Below, one piece after another: positions 17,876 through 26,402 of a stretch of DNA of 64,000 nucleotides (its first letter is position 1; the number at the start of each line of letters is the position of its first letter). Below the pieces are notes generated by a model. That model was not told where the DNA came from. It searched no databases and saw only the letters and a list, made by a program, of their open reading frames with translations. The stretch comes from Ruminococcaceae bacterium AM07-15 (lineage in GTDB: Bacteria > Bacillota > Clostridia > Oscillospirales > Butyricicoccaceae), in contig QUDE01000005.1 of NCBI GenBank assembly GCA_003477405.1, positions 62,001-126,000 of the forward strand, read 5' to 3'. The position numbers and the translations under genes are program-made.

Positions 17876-18343
17876 TCACCTCGGTTTTGCATTGTGAAAA
17901 TATCGTTCTTCTCTGTATGGTTCAAGCAGCGGTAAATTTCTCTTAGATAGATTGATTCCCCATTCTGGAGCACTTTTCTGGCCTGGTTTATCATAGTTTC
18001 TGTCTATAAACAGCACACCAGGGTTGCTCCAAGTCTGAGATGGAATCACATAACAGTCAGGCAGAGCCCCATTTGAAAACAATAGCAGATACACCAGTCG
18101 AGTAGGAGAAAGCACCATTTTATCTTTTCGAATATAAACATAGTCCAGATTGCGGACAGACTTCACTTGAATTTCATAGTATTTGCCATCCTCAGGACTT
18201 TTGGCTACGAAATCCACACCGTGATCGTCTACTTCAGAAGTGTAAACATCATATCCATAGGAAGCAAACTCCATTTTAGCATAGTACTCTGCATATCGTC
18301 CCAACTGAAGATGGGATAGTTCAGACCAGTTTGTATTCGGCAT
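17876..18343 (-). CDS. DUF4365-type PD-(D/E)xK nuclease-like protein
   Basis: 155 residues. The motif DDHGVDFVAK (~39-48) followed by YYEIQVKSV (~55-63) gives the D...ExxVK catalytic pattern of DUF4365 and related restriction-like folds. FASYGYDVYTSEV is the typical preceding element. It begins one base after the MazG-like gene ends, so expression is coupled. It may supply nuclease activity or DNA recognition to the helicases on either side. No signal peptide. Confidence 0.8.
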   Translation of the reverse strand: MPNTNWSELSHLQLGRYAEYYAKMEFASYGYDVYTSEVDDHGVDFVAKSPEDGKYYEIQVKSVRNLDYVYIRKDKMVLSPTRLVYLLLFSNGALPDCYVIPSQTWSNPGVLFIDRNYDKPGQKSAPEWGINLSKRNLPLLEPYREERYFHNAKPR

Positions 18344-18344
18344 T

Positions 18345-18659
18345 TCAGCCCTCCAGTACTTCTTTCAACAGAATCTTTTTTTCGAATCCACCCCGCTTGG
18401 CCGCTTTGTCTGCCCGCACCTTCTCCAGTTCTTCCAATGTCCAGCCACGGGCTTTTACAACAGCCTGCATAACCTCCAGAAGGTCGGCCAGTTCCTCAAG
18501 GGACTTACTCTCCTGATACTCAGCCAGCTCTTCATTTAATTTCCGATCCAGAAGAGATATGTAGTCCTCATCAGAGAGTGTTTCACAGATGAAGCTTTTC
18601 CCGTCTGCTTCGATAATCTCCGGGATACGATCGCGCACCAGCTTGTGGTATTGTCTCAT
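18345..18659 (-). CDS. MazG-like nucleotide pyrophosphohydrolase
   Basis: 104 residues from ATG 18659, with GAGGTGAGGAC upstream. The sequence MRQYHKLVRDRIPEIIEADG is the standard start of the phosphoribosyl-ATP/MazG-like small hydrolases. Metal-binding acidic pairs lie in KLNEELAEYQE and LEELADLLEVMQA. Such all-alpha enzymes split NTPs to NMP and pyrophosphate. Embedded between a PLD-ATPase and nuclease genes with 1-4 base spacing, it may deplete nucleotides or destroy a nucleotide signal during phage attack; housekeeping is the alternative. Confidence 0.85.
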   Translation of the reverse strand: MRQYHKLVRDRIPEIIEADGKSFICETLSDEDYISLLDRKLNEELAEYQESKSLEELADLLEVMQAVVKARGWTLEELEKVRADKAAKRGGFEKKILLKEVLEG

Positions 18660-18663
18660 GTCC

Positions 18664-20661
18664 TCACCTCTTCTGGAGACGATCAAGCCAGGACTTTTTA
18701 AAGGGAATATCAAAAAATGACCTCGCTTCATCCAGATTCATTACAACCCACTCCCTCGATTTATGGGGTTCCAGGGTCTCGGGAAGCTCTTTTAAGATAC
18801 GGTCCGCTTCCCAAGGCGCTCCTGCATTATAGCGAATCTCATTATTTCGTTCCGAAAGCTCAAAAGAAGAACGGCTGGTGTTCCATGCATTGCGGATGGT
18901 TTTGATAGCATAGCTACCGGTTACCTTTTCACTGAAATAGTCCTCCAGGGTAAGCTGACGTATGTAGTTGGGCCAGGGTGCTTCCGCATATTCCCGGAAA
19001 ATTTCCTCCAGAACACGGGATGATTCAGCCAGGATATCTGGAGCACTTTCGGACTCGTCGCTTTTCATTTCTTCCAGCAACTCTGAAACAATCCCCAGCA
19101 TTCGCCGCAGATATTCCCGATACAACGCCGTTCCAACTTCTTTCTGCACAGTACGCACCACGCTGCTGCGCATAACCTCCGTATTCGTAAGTCCAGCTTG
19201 CACACGGCAAATTACCGTGCGGCGAATCACCTCCGGTGCCACCGCTTTCACATCTTCATTGGCACTGATAACCACTGCCGGGTAGTGCAGAAGTTTGTCC
19301 GCAACACCAAAATCGTCATTTTTGATGGTTTCAATCGCGTGTTGATTAAATCGGGTATTAGTCAAGTCATCCACAATAATTGGTGCGCCTTTTACAGTGC
19401 GCTTTAACCCTTCAATGCTGGAGCGGGTAAATTCAGGCGCAGAAATTTTTGTTTTTTGGCCGATCATCATTTTCAGCAGGGTTTCCAGAAAGCTGGTCTT
19501 TCCTGCTTTACTCTGGCCATATACCAAGCCAAACACTGGATAAGGAAGCAAATTTTGATTGTAGCGCACCGCCATATCCCGCATGCAAGCCATAAAAGGA
19601 GAAGAGAAAAACCAGTTAGCAAACTCAAAGTACCTCCGCTGCATTCCTGTCACATTACCATGAAATTTCTCATAACCGTCCATGTATTTTAGAAAAAGAG
19701 AAACATCTTTCTGGATTTCTGTGGCGGATGGATGCAAGTCCAGGTTGACACCGTTGAGTCGTACCATCATCTCATCAGGAAATACTTCCAACTGCGGATA
19801 TTCGCTTTGCAATTCCTTTTCCTGAGTCTGAGCCGCCACAACCTGGCGGCGGATGGATTTAATTTTATCCGGCGAAAGTATTAGCTTTCCTTTTTTATCC
19901 GGCTTTGGTACGGAGGAAGCAAATTTTCCAGCCAGATTTTTTACATCCAGGACAAACCGAACTTCTTCCTTGGCTTCCTCCGCTGGTTGCAGTACCAGTG
20001 CCTTCTTTACCTTGACAGTTCTCGCAATGGGAAGTTCCTCCAAATTGGTCCCATCATCGGCAAAGAGCAGTGTCTCCTTTGCAATCTGGTCGGTGCAATC
20101 TTCCCGAAGCTGGCAGTAACAGTCCCAGTACCAATCATAGGCTGCATCACCGTCCACATAGCAGATATTCTCCCGCTGATATCCTCCAAATGCCGAACGG
20201 GACAGGTTGGCAGACCCCATAATCACCCTTTTACGCCCATTCTGGGAAGATAATAAATAGAGCTTCTCATGAGATAGCACACTGCGAGCCACGAAAAATC
20301 GCAAGCTGCCATTCTCGATCCGGGAAACCAGATCCAGTTTCATTTTGCTGGCGGTGTCCCGCATGCGTTCGACCATTTTGCACTGATAGGCCATAACCTC
20401 TTGCAGAGAATAGGAAATCACCTCGTCGCAGCCGAATAGAATCTCTGCTTGCTCAAAGAGGTCAATCAGCTGATAGACAAAGTCGATGCCGGAGGAATAT
20501 GTAATCGCATGCAGCGTATCAAATCCAGAAAACAATTCTTGCCAAGTGCAGGACTCCGCCCCGTCGAATATCATTTTGACAACATCAAGAGATGCCGATG
20601 GCTGAATGTTCATTTGCTGCTGTCCGCTTTCCGTCATGTCAAATAAGGATAAGTTTTCCAT
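18664..20661 (-). CDS. phospholipase D-like nuclease fused to P-loop ATPase
   Basis: 665 residues from ATG 20661, preceded by GGAGGGAAAATA. Residues ~40-165 are PLD-like, with one HKD-type motif, HEKLYLLSSQNGRKRV then GSANLSRSAFGG (~131-160). Residues ~370-490 are an AAA-type P-loop domain: GQSKAGKTS (~382-390), APIIVDDLTN as Walker B (~426) and VISANED (~464) as a sensor-1-like strand. A single HKD motif implies dimerisation. I know no named defence gene with this exact layout. It ends four bases before the MazG-like gene. Confidence 0.7.
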   Translation of the reverse strand: MENLSLFDMTESGQQQMNIQPSASLDVVKMIFDGAESCTWQELFSGFDTLHAITYSSGIDFVYQLIDLFEQAEILFGCDEVISYSLQEVMAYQCKMVERMRDTASKMKLDLVSRIENGSLRFFVARSVLSHEKLYLLSSQNGRKRVIMGSANLSRSAFGGYQRENICYVDGDAAYDWYWDCYCQLREDCTDQIAKETLLFADDGTNLEELPIARTVKVKKALVLQPAEEAKEEVRFVLDVKNLAGKFASSVPKPDKKGKLILSPDKIKSIRRQVVAAQTQEKELQSEYPQLEVFPDEMMVRLNGVNLDLHPSATEIQKDVSLFLKYMDGYEKFHGNVTGMQRRYFEFANWFFSSPFMACMRDMAVRYNQNLLPYPVFGLVYGQSKAGKTSFLETLLKMMIGQKTKISAPEFTRSSIEGLKRTVKGAPIIVDDLTNTRFNQHAIETIKNDDFGVADKLLHYPAVVISANEDVKAVAPEVIRRTVICRVQAGLTNTEVMRSSVVRTVQKEVGTALYREYLRRMLGIVSELLEEMKSDESESAPDILAESSRVLEEIFREYAEAPWPNYIRQLTLEDYFSEKVTGSYAIKTIRNAWNTSRSSFELSERNNEIRYNAGAPWEADRILKELPETLEPHKSREWVVMNLDEARSFFDIPFKKSWLDRLQKR

Positions 20662-20776
20662 TATTTTCCCTCCAAAAAACCATTTATCCATGCGGAGTTA
20701 TGAATCAAATTTGTGATGCTTCTTCCCGTAGAACAGTATTTTCAAAAAGATCTATAGCACTCTTCATAGCTTTTAC

Positions 20777-23700
20777 TTACCCCACCACCAATTTATTTGT
20801 CTTCTTCAGGAACTTGGCAGGGATTGGCTGCTCCAGCCTCCAGGTAACATTCATAGGACGAGAGCCTTCATGTTTGACATAATAGACCGGACCTAAAAAT
20901 ACAAATGGCTGCGCTCCATAGATGTCAGACTTCTGCTCCCGGACAAACAAGAGCGCATGGCCACTCCCCTTTTTCTTTGCGATATACCGCTTGCCAGTGG
21001 GCGATGTCTCCGAAGTTGTGCTCTGGCTTTGCCAATGAAATAGCCATTCATTGATGGAATAATCATGATAGGCCGTTGTTGGCGAATAGTATTTATCGGC
21101 TTTGTTGAGAGTAGTAAAGAAAATATCCGTATTCTTTTCCCTCAGGTGCTTGACTCCTTCGGACACGGAATAATCTTCAACGAAGTCCAAGGCCGCAAGA
21201 ATTTGTGCACGGGTATAGGAACAGTGAACATCCAAAGGACAAGGAAAATCCAGATTCACCGGTTTCCCTGCCACAGAAATCCTATCCAGACATACAGTGA
21301 GCAGCTCCAGTGTTTCTTGATACAAAGCTTCATTTTCCCGGAAAGCACAAATACCCTCCAGATAATTCCCAAAACCAAGCTTTTCCGGCGGCCGTCCCCA
21401 CACTGTGGAATAGAACATTTTAAGCATAAGTTGCTCCAGTTCCGGCAACTCTTCCCACTGTAGTTTCTCTGCTTGCGGAAGTTGTTTCAGCAGATAACGG
21501 ATCAGACGCTGAGAATCCAGTGTACTCAGCCGAAGGAGGATTTTAAATGCAGCATCATGCAATGGATAGTCTGAGAATTCTTTTAAACCAACCTTTGCAC
21601 ACAAATCATAGAAGGTGGTTTTCTTCCCATAAATAGCCCGGGTATCCAAGTGATAGTGGTCCAGGAAGCTCACCAATGTCAAAGGTTTCCCGGTATCTTC
21701 CTCAAAAGTAGAAATTCGGTCCAGCAAGCCTGATTTACGCTCAATCGAACTTTTGATATTGTCCAGGACATACTGAGCAGCCTTCTTCTCCAGCTGTATG
21801 TAGCAACCCTTGGGGGCCGAAACAAATCCATCCTTGATCTCCCGGCTCACGCTGCGGGTGGTATTGCTCAGCAGGGCCCCAAACTTGTCCTCAAAGTTAT
21901 ACCGCTTGTTGGCCTGGCCGATAAAGTCCAACACTGTCAGACATTCTTTTCCTTCCGCAAGCCGCAGACCACGGCCCAGCTGCTGAAGAAAAATCGTCAG
22001 GGATTCTGTGGGACGCAGGAAGAGTACAGTATTGACCTCCGGGATGTCCACGCCCTCATTATAGATGTCCACCACAAAGATGAAGCGAATCTCTCCATTC
22101 ACCAGCCTCACTTTGGCAGTTTTCCTCTCCTCATCAGAGGATTTTCCGGTCAGGAAGATGGAGGGGATGCCGTGATTGTTGAAATAGCGGCTCATGAATT
22201 CTGCGTGCTCGACAGAGACACAAAAACCAAGGCCTTTGACTTCGTCAATATCCGTCACATATTTCAAAAGCGAAGATACTACCATATCGGCACGACGATT
22301 GGCTATCGCACCGCTCAGCGTGTAAATATTGGACAACTCTCCTTTGTCATAGCCGCCGGCACTCCACTTCAGAGTATTCAGATCCACCGTATCGGTCACA
22401 CCGAAATACTGAAATGGACACAGCAACTTGCGATCGATGGCCTCCGGCAGTCGAATTTCCGCAGCAATCCGATTGTTGAAGTACGGCAAAATACTTTTAC
22501 CATCCATACGCTCCGGAGTAGCTGTCAACCCCAACAGAATTTGAGGCTGGTAGTAAACCAGAAGCTTTTGATAAGTAGGGGCCGCAGCATGGTGGAACTC
22601 GTCCACAATAATGTAGTCATAAAAATCCGAGGCGGTCTTGGAAGCAAAATCCTGGGAGTTAAAGGTCTGAATAGAGAGAAACAGGTGATCGATACTCTCT
22701 GGCCGGTGATTCCCTACAAATAGTTCGCCGAAGTTGGCATCCTTCAGCACAGCCCGAAAGGTGTATAAACTCTGACGCAGAATTTCTTCCCGATGCGCCA
22801 CAAAAAGCAGACGGCAGGGCTTTCCAGGATTTTGTTTGCAAAAACGCTTGTAGTCCAGGGCAGAAATCACCGTTTTTCCGGTGCCCGTGGCGGCCACCAC
22901 CAGGTTGCGGGTATATCCCCTCACGGTGCGCTCGGCCTCCAGTTTGTCCAAAATCTCCTGCTGGTAAGAATAGGGCGCAACATCCATGGTGTAAACTTCT
23001 GTTTCATTGGCCTCAAAGTACTTTTCCGCCTTCAGTGCCCGGACCAACCGCTCTTTCTGTCCCTCTGTGTAACATTCAAACTCCGGGGAGTTCCAGTAGC
23101 TCTCAAAGGTTGCATTGATTTTGTCAATAGTCTCCGGCAAGTCCTTACGGGTCACCTTCACATTCCATTCCAGCCCGCTGGAAATAGCAACATTGGACAG
23201 ATTGGAGGACCCCACATAGGCAGTGGTAAATCCGGTATTCCGATAGAATACATAAGCCTTGGCATGAAGCCGGGTTCTCTCGGTGTCATAGCTGATCTTG
23301 ATTTGAGTATTGGATAACTGATACAGCTCTTCAATGGCTTTCACATCAGTGGCTCCCATATAGGAAGTGGTGATGATCCGCAGCTGTCCGCCATTTTGGG
23401 TGAACTCCCGCAGTTCATCTATCAAAAGCCGCAGGCCGCTCCATTTAATGAAGGACACCAACATATCGATACGGTCGGCAGAGACAATTTCTTTCTTGAG
23501 CTCCGTGTACATCTGGGGCTCATGGATGGCTCCCGTAAACAGACTGCTCTGGGCAATAGAAGTCTCTGGCCGGCTCAGATCAGCAGCCGTTTTGCCCACC
23601 GCCAGCCGTGGGTCCTGCTCCCGCAAAAGGGCAAGAAGCTGCTCCGCCCGCTGATCAACGCCCAGCACAGCAAAGTCAGTTTCCCCGGTTATGTTCTGGA

Positions 23701-23929
23701 TGAGATCCACAATCTGATTGACCAAACCGATCTGTTTGGAAAGGTCCCCACCATTATCCACCACATTATCCAGGCCCTTCTGCACCACATCTGCCAGATA
23801 CTGCGCCAACACCTTGGAGGCTTCCGCCTTGTCAATAGGTGTAACTGATTTGCGGGCGTCAGGAACCTCCGATAGCTCATGTTTCAGGGCGGTATTGATG
23901 ATTTGTTCATAAAGGCCAGGAGATAACAT
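20777..23929 (-). CDS. PLD-DEAD helicase-DUF3427 protein
   Basis: 1050 residues from ATG 23929 (GGGAAGAG upstream); ATG 23947 is an alternative. Residues ~140-290 are a PLD-like nuclease with HAKAYVFYRNTGF and GSSNLSNVA (~222-250). The helicase core has ATGTGKT (~348), DEFHH (~443), TATPERMDG (~470) and QQLGRGLRLAEG (~650). The C-terminal ~300 residues match DUF3427 (HALLFVREQ, VYYVKHEGSRPMNVTWRLEQ). This architecture is seen in restriction-like helicases thought to act on foreign DNA. First gene of the operon, with its own promoter; 115 bases precede the next gene. Confidence 0.9.
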   Translation of the reverse strand: MLSPGLYEQIINTALKHELSEVPDARKSVTPIDKAEASKVLAQYLADVVQKGLDNVVDNGGDLSKQIGLVNQIVDLIQNITGETDFAVLGVDQRAEQLLALLREQDPRLAVGKTAADLSRPETSIAQSSLFTGAIHEPQMYTELKKEIVSADRIDMLVSFIKWSGLRLLIDELREFTQNGGQLRIITTSYMGATDVKAIEELYQLSNTQIKISYDTERTRLHAKAYVFYRNTGFTTAYVGSSNLSNVAISSGLEWNVKVTRKDLPETIDKINATFESYWNSPEFECYTEGQKERLVRALKAEKYFEANETEVYTMDVAPYSYQQEILDKLEAERTVRGYTRNLVVAATGTGKTVISALDYKRFCKQNPGKPCRLLFVAHREEILRQSLYTFRAVLKDANFGELFVGNHRPESIDHLFLSIQTFNSQDFASKTASDFYDYIIVDEFHHAAAPTYQKLLVYYQPQILLGLTATPERMDGKSILPYFNNRIAAEIRLPEAIDRKLLCPFQYFGVTDTVDLNTLKWSAGGYDKGELSNIYTLSGAIANRRADMVVSSLLKYVTDIDEVKGLGFCVSVEHAEFMSRYFNNHGIPSIFLTGKSSDEERKTAKVRLVNGEIRFIFVVDIYNEGVDIPEVNTVLFLRPTESLTIFLQQLGRGLRLAEGKECLTVLDFIGQANKRYNFEDKFGALLSNTTRSVSREIKDGFVSAPKGCYIQLEKKAAQYVLDNIKSSIERKSGLLDRISTFEEDTGKPLTLVSFLDHYHLDTRAIYGKKTTFYDLCAKVGLKEFSDYPLHDAAFKILLRLSTLDSQRLIRYLLKQLPQAEKLQWEELPELEQLMLKMFYSTVWGRPPEKLGFGNYLEGICAFRENEALYQETLELLTVCLDRISVAGKPVNLDFPCPLDVHCSYTRAQILAALDFVEDYSVSEGVKHLREKNTDIFFTTLNKADKYYSPTTAYHDYSINEWLFHWQSQSTTSETSPTGKRYIAKKKGSGHALLFVREQKSDIYGAQPFVFLGPVYYVKHEGSRPMNVTWRLEQPIPAKFLKKTNKLVVG

Positions 23930-23975
23930 AAAATCCACTCTTCCCATCTTTGCTTTGCAGATGTATTATATATTC

Positions 23976-24004
23976 AGTATACCTGGAATTCCAAAATCCG
24001 GCAA
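23976..24004 (-). promoter_or_regulatory. promoter of the helicase/nuclease operon
   Basis: On the - strand: TTGCCG (24004-23999), 17-base spacer, TATACT (23981-23976). It lies about 45 bases upstream of the DUF3427-helicase start and points into the operon. Confidence 0.7.
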
Positions 24005-24067
24005 GAACTGATTGCAAAATATCAATCAGGATATCCATCTCAGATCATATCCTGTTTTTTATCATCT

Positions 24068-24094
24068 GACAACTATTTTAGCTCAATAGTTGTC
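24068..24094. repeat. 10-bp inverted repeat at the edge of the right direct repeat
   Basis: GACAACTATT (24068-24077) and AATAGTTGTC (24085-24094) are perfect inverted copies with a 7-base centre. The right arm overlaps the first bases of the right ~400 bp repeat, so it marks the junction. Confidence 0.7.
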
Positions 24095-24303
24095 TGGATG
24101 CAGAGCTGGAAAAACAATATGCCGCGTATCTGTCCGAACTGGAAACGCAAAGTAAGCAGTTCTATGCATTGATCGATCATGCTTTTGCCCCCGACTTTCA
24201 CACGGCCTTTCTCCATTCCATCCTTCTTGCCAATGCCGCTGGTGTGAAAGAAGCAGAGATCCTTTCATCTACAGAAGACATCGATTCGTTTTTTCTCAAC
24301 TGA
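24091..24303 (+). pseudogene. 3' fragment of the 7139-7963 gene
   Basis: The frame CLDAELEKQYAAYLSELE to TEDIDSFFLN and stop at 24301-24303 repeats the last 70 codons of the array gene. No start codon or ribosome site is present. Confidence 0.8.
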
Positions 24304-24330
24304 AATTTTATCTCCCCTCATCAAACATCA

Positions 24331-24372
24331 GAGTTGCCGATATGGAATCTGTCCATATCGGCAACTCTTTTT
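24331..24372 (+). terminator. duplicated terminator hairpin
   Basis: Same 16-bp stem as at 7991-8032 with one loop base changed, followed by TTTTT. It sits 27 bases after the fragment's stop. Confidence 0.8.
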
Positions 24373-24407
24373 ATCCTTGATGGAGTTTTCTTTCGCTTTC
24401 AGCCCAT

Positions 24408-24668
24408 TCAATTCCTGTTTTCCTTTGCTTCCACAAACCACTTGTTTCCTTCCTGAAACAGATAGGACTCCTTTCCACAGATCAGCACAGTGTATCGTAT
24501 TCCACCACCGCCCACCTTTTGAGAGGCGGCGCGGCATTTATAAATGATCCGATCAATAGGAAAAACCAGGCCGTTTTCCCACCGAATGTACCGGGGATAC
24601 ACACATCCTTTTTGATCCACATCCACATTTACAGATACATAAGTCTTCCGGCATCCTGTGCTTTCCAT
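24408..24668 (-). CDS. small conserved protein divergent from umuC-like gene
   Basis: 86 residues from ATG 24668, with ACGGAGG six bases upstream. Reads MESTGCRKTYVSVNVDVDQK, then RYIRWENGLVFPIDRI and GGGIRYTVLICGKESYLFQE, and ends KWFVEAKENRN. Closely similar small proteins of unknown function accompany Y-family polymerase/YolD genes in gut Clostridia, as far as I recall. It is divergent from the polymerase gene, and the LexA box lies between them, so both may be SOS-controlled. No catalytic motif seen. Confidence 0.7.
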   Translation of the reverse strand: MESTGCRKTYVSVNVDVDQKGCVYPRYIRWENGLVFPIDRIIYKCRAASQKVGGGGIRYTVLICGKESYLFQEGNKWFVEAKENRN

Positions 24669-24713
24669 AAGCAGCCTCCGTTCCTGAAACCAACAAATCC
24701 TATCAGCCTTCTG

Positions 24714-24762
24714 TTGACGCACCAAATGCTCCTGTGCTATGATAAATACGAACATTCGTTCG
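24714..24762 (+). promoter_or_regulatory. SOS promoter with LexA box
   Basis: TTGACG (24714-24719), 18-base spacer, TATGAT (24738-24743), then CGAACATTCGTTCG at 24749-24762. The last element is a perfect Gram-positive LexA/DinR box (GAAC-N4-GTTC) placed over the expected start of transcription, where LexA would block initiation. Confidence 0.85.
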
Positions 24763-24893
24763 TTCTTCATTGAATGTAGCACATACATCTGCTTTCTGTC
24801 AATCGGACGGAAAAACTTTCCGCCGTGACCGGGATGGGACAGAACGATACTGGCAAGCAAATTTGTGAATCCTTGGAAGGAGGAAACCGGAGC

Positions 24894-26402
24894 ATGAAAA
24901 ACCGCACCTATATCGCCATTGATCTGAAAAGTTTTTATGCTTCGGTAGAGTGCCGGGAGCGGGGGCTGGACCCCTTGGACACCCATCTGGTGGTGGCGGA
25001 TGAAAGCCGCACCGACAAAACCATCTGCCTGGCGGTGACCCCCTCTCTGAAAAGCTATGGCATCTCCGGCCGCGGAAGGCTGTTTGAAGTCCGGCAGCGC
25101 ATCAAAGAAGCCAACGCAGGCCGGCGTCATGATGCACCAGGCCGCCGGCTGGCAGGCTCATCCCATTTCCTTTCCCAGCTCCAGGCCGATCCCTCCCTTG
25201 CCATTGACTTCATCGTTGCGCCGCCCCGCATGGCCTATTATATGGAATACAGCACCCGCATTTATCAGGTATACATGAAGTACATTGCCCCGGAGGACAT
25301 CATCGTCTATTCCATCGATGAGGTCTTCATGGATGTGACAAACTACCTTGCCGCCTACCGGCTCTCTCCCCGGGACCTGGCCCGGAAAATCATTCTGGAT
25401 GTGCTGGAAACCACCGGCATCACAGCCACGGCCGGTATCGGTACCAATCTTTATCTGTGCAAAGTGGCCATGGACATTGTGGCCAAGCACATTCCATCCG
25501 ATCAATACGGTGTACGCATCGCAGAGCTGGACGAGATGAGCTACCGGCAAACCCTCTGGGCCCACCGCCCCCTCACCGACTTCTGGCGGGTGGGCAAAGG
25601 CTATGCCAGAAAACTGGAAGAATGCGGAATATTCACCATGGGAGATGTGGCCTGCTGCTCCCTTACCAATGAGGATTTGCTTTACAAGCTGTTCGGCAAA
25701 AACGCAGAACTTCTCATCGACCATGCCTGGGGCTGGGAACCCTGCACTGTGGAAACCGTCAAGGCCTACAAACCCGCTTCCAACAGCATGGGCTCCGGAC
25801 AGGTTCTTCACCAGCCTTACGATGCTGAAAAAGCAAGACTGGTGCTGCGGGAAATGGCGGACAGTCTTTCCCTGGATTTGGTGGACAAAGGATTTGTCAC
25901 CGATCAGCTGGTCATTACCATCGGTTACGACATGGAAAACCTTACCGATCCTCTCCGCCGGAAAAACTATCACGGCGAAATTGTGAAGGACCCCTATGGG
26001 CGGCCAATACCCAAGCACTCCCATGGCACCATCCCGCTGGGACGCTTCACTTCCTCTTCCAAACGGATCATGGACGCCTCTGGAGAGCTGTTCGACCGGA
26101 TCGTTCACAAAAGCCTTCTGATCCGGCGGCTGAACATCACCGTAAGCCATGTGATCCAGGAAGCCTCTGCCCCCTCCCCCCAAGGGGAGTTCCAGCAGCT
26201 TGATCTTTTTACCGATTATACCGCTCTGGAAGCCAAACACAAGCAGGAAGAAGAGGAGCTGGAGAGGGAAAAAAGAATGCAGCAAGCCATGCTGCATATC
26301 AAAAAGCGATATGGAAAAAACGCCATCCTCAAGGGAATGAACCTGGAGGATGGCGCAACGGCAAAGGAGCGGAACAAGCAGATCGGAGGGCACAGGGCAT
26401 GA
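24894..26402 (+). CDS. Y-family DNA polymerase (UmuC/DinB-like)
   Basis: 502 residues from ATG 24894, preceded by GGAGGAAACCGG; an in-frame start at 24825 lacks a ribosome site. The catalytic palm has AIDLKSFYASVECRERGLDP near the N-terminus, where D and the FYASVE steric gate are typical, and IVYSIDEVFMDVT with the catalytic DE pair. A helix-hairpin-helix and little-finger region follow, and the tail is Lys/Glu-rich. A beta-clamp-like motif QLDLF lies near the end. Error-prone lesion bypass after DNA damage is expected. It is translationally coupled to the YolD-like gene (ATGA). Confidence 0.92.
   Translation: MKNRTYIAIDLKSFYASVECRERGLDPLDTHLVVADESRTDKTICLAVTPSLKSYGISGRGRLFEVRQRIKEANAGRRHDAPGRRLAGSSHFLSQLQADPSLAIDFIVAPPRMAYYMEYSTRIYQVYMKYIAPEDIIVYSIDEVFMDVTNYLAAYRLSPRDLARKIILDVLETTGITATAGIGTNLYLCKVAMDIVAKHIPSDQYGVRIAELDEMSYRQTLWAHRPLTDFWRVGKGYARKLEECGIFTMGDVACCSLTNEDLLYKLFGKNAELLIDHAWGWEPCTVETVKAYKPASNSMGSGQVLHQPYDAEKARLVLREMADSLSLDLVDKGFVTDQLVITIGYDMENLTDPLRRKNYHGEIVKDPYGRPIPKHSHGTIPLGRFTSSSKRIMDASGELFDRIVHKSLLIRRLNITVSHVIQEASAPSPQGEFQQLDLFTDYTALEAKHKQEEEELEREKRMQQAMLHIKKRYGKNAILKGMNLEDGATAKERNKQIGGHRA

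Larger units (their letters stand above)
24082..24489 (+). repeat. ~400 bp direct repeat, right copy
   Basis: Near-identical to 7743-8149 (see that entry). After 24489 the small - strand gene continues intact, whereas the left copy jumps to a YolD fragment. Confidence 0.9.

Noticed and set aside
7743..24489. Repeats interpreted as integrase attachment sites
   Set aside because: They are ~400 bp and contain gene ends, much longer than att cores, and no integrase or excisionase gene is present.
24669..25130. Longer - strand version of the small gene at 24408-24668
   Set aside because: The upstream part is antisense to the polymerase gene; the ATG at 24668 has the only good ribosome site and matches the expected protein start.
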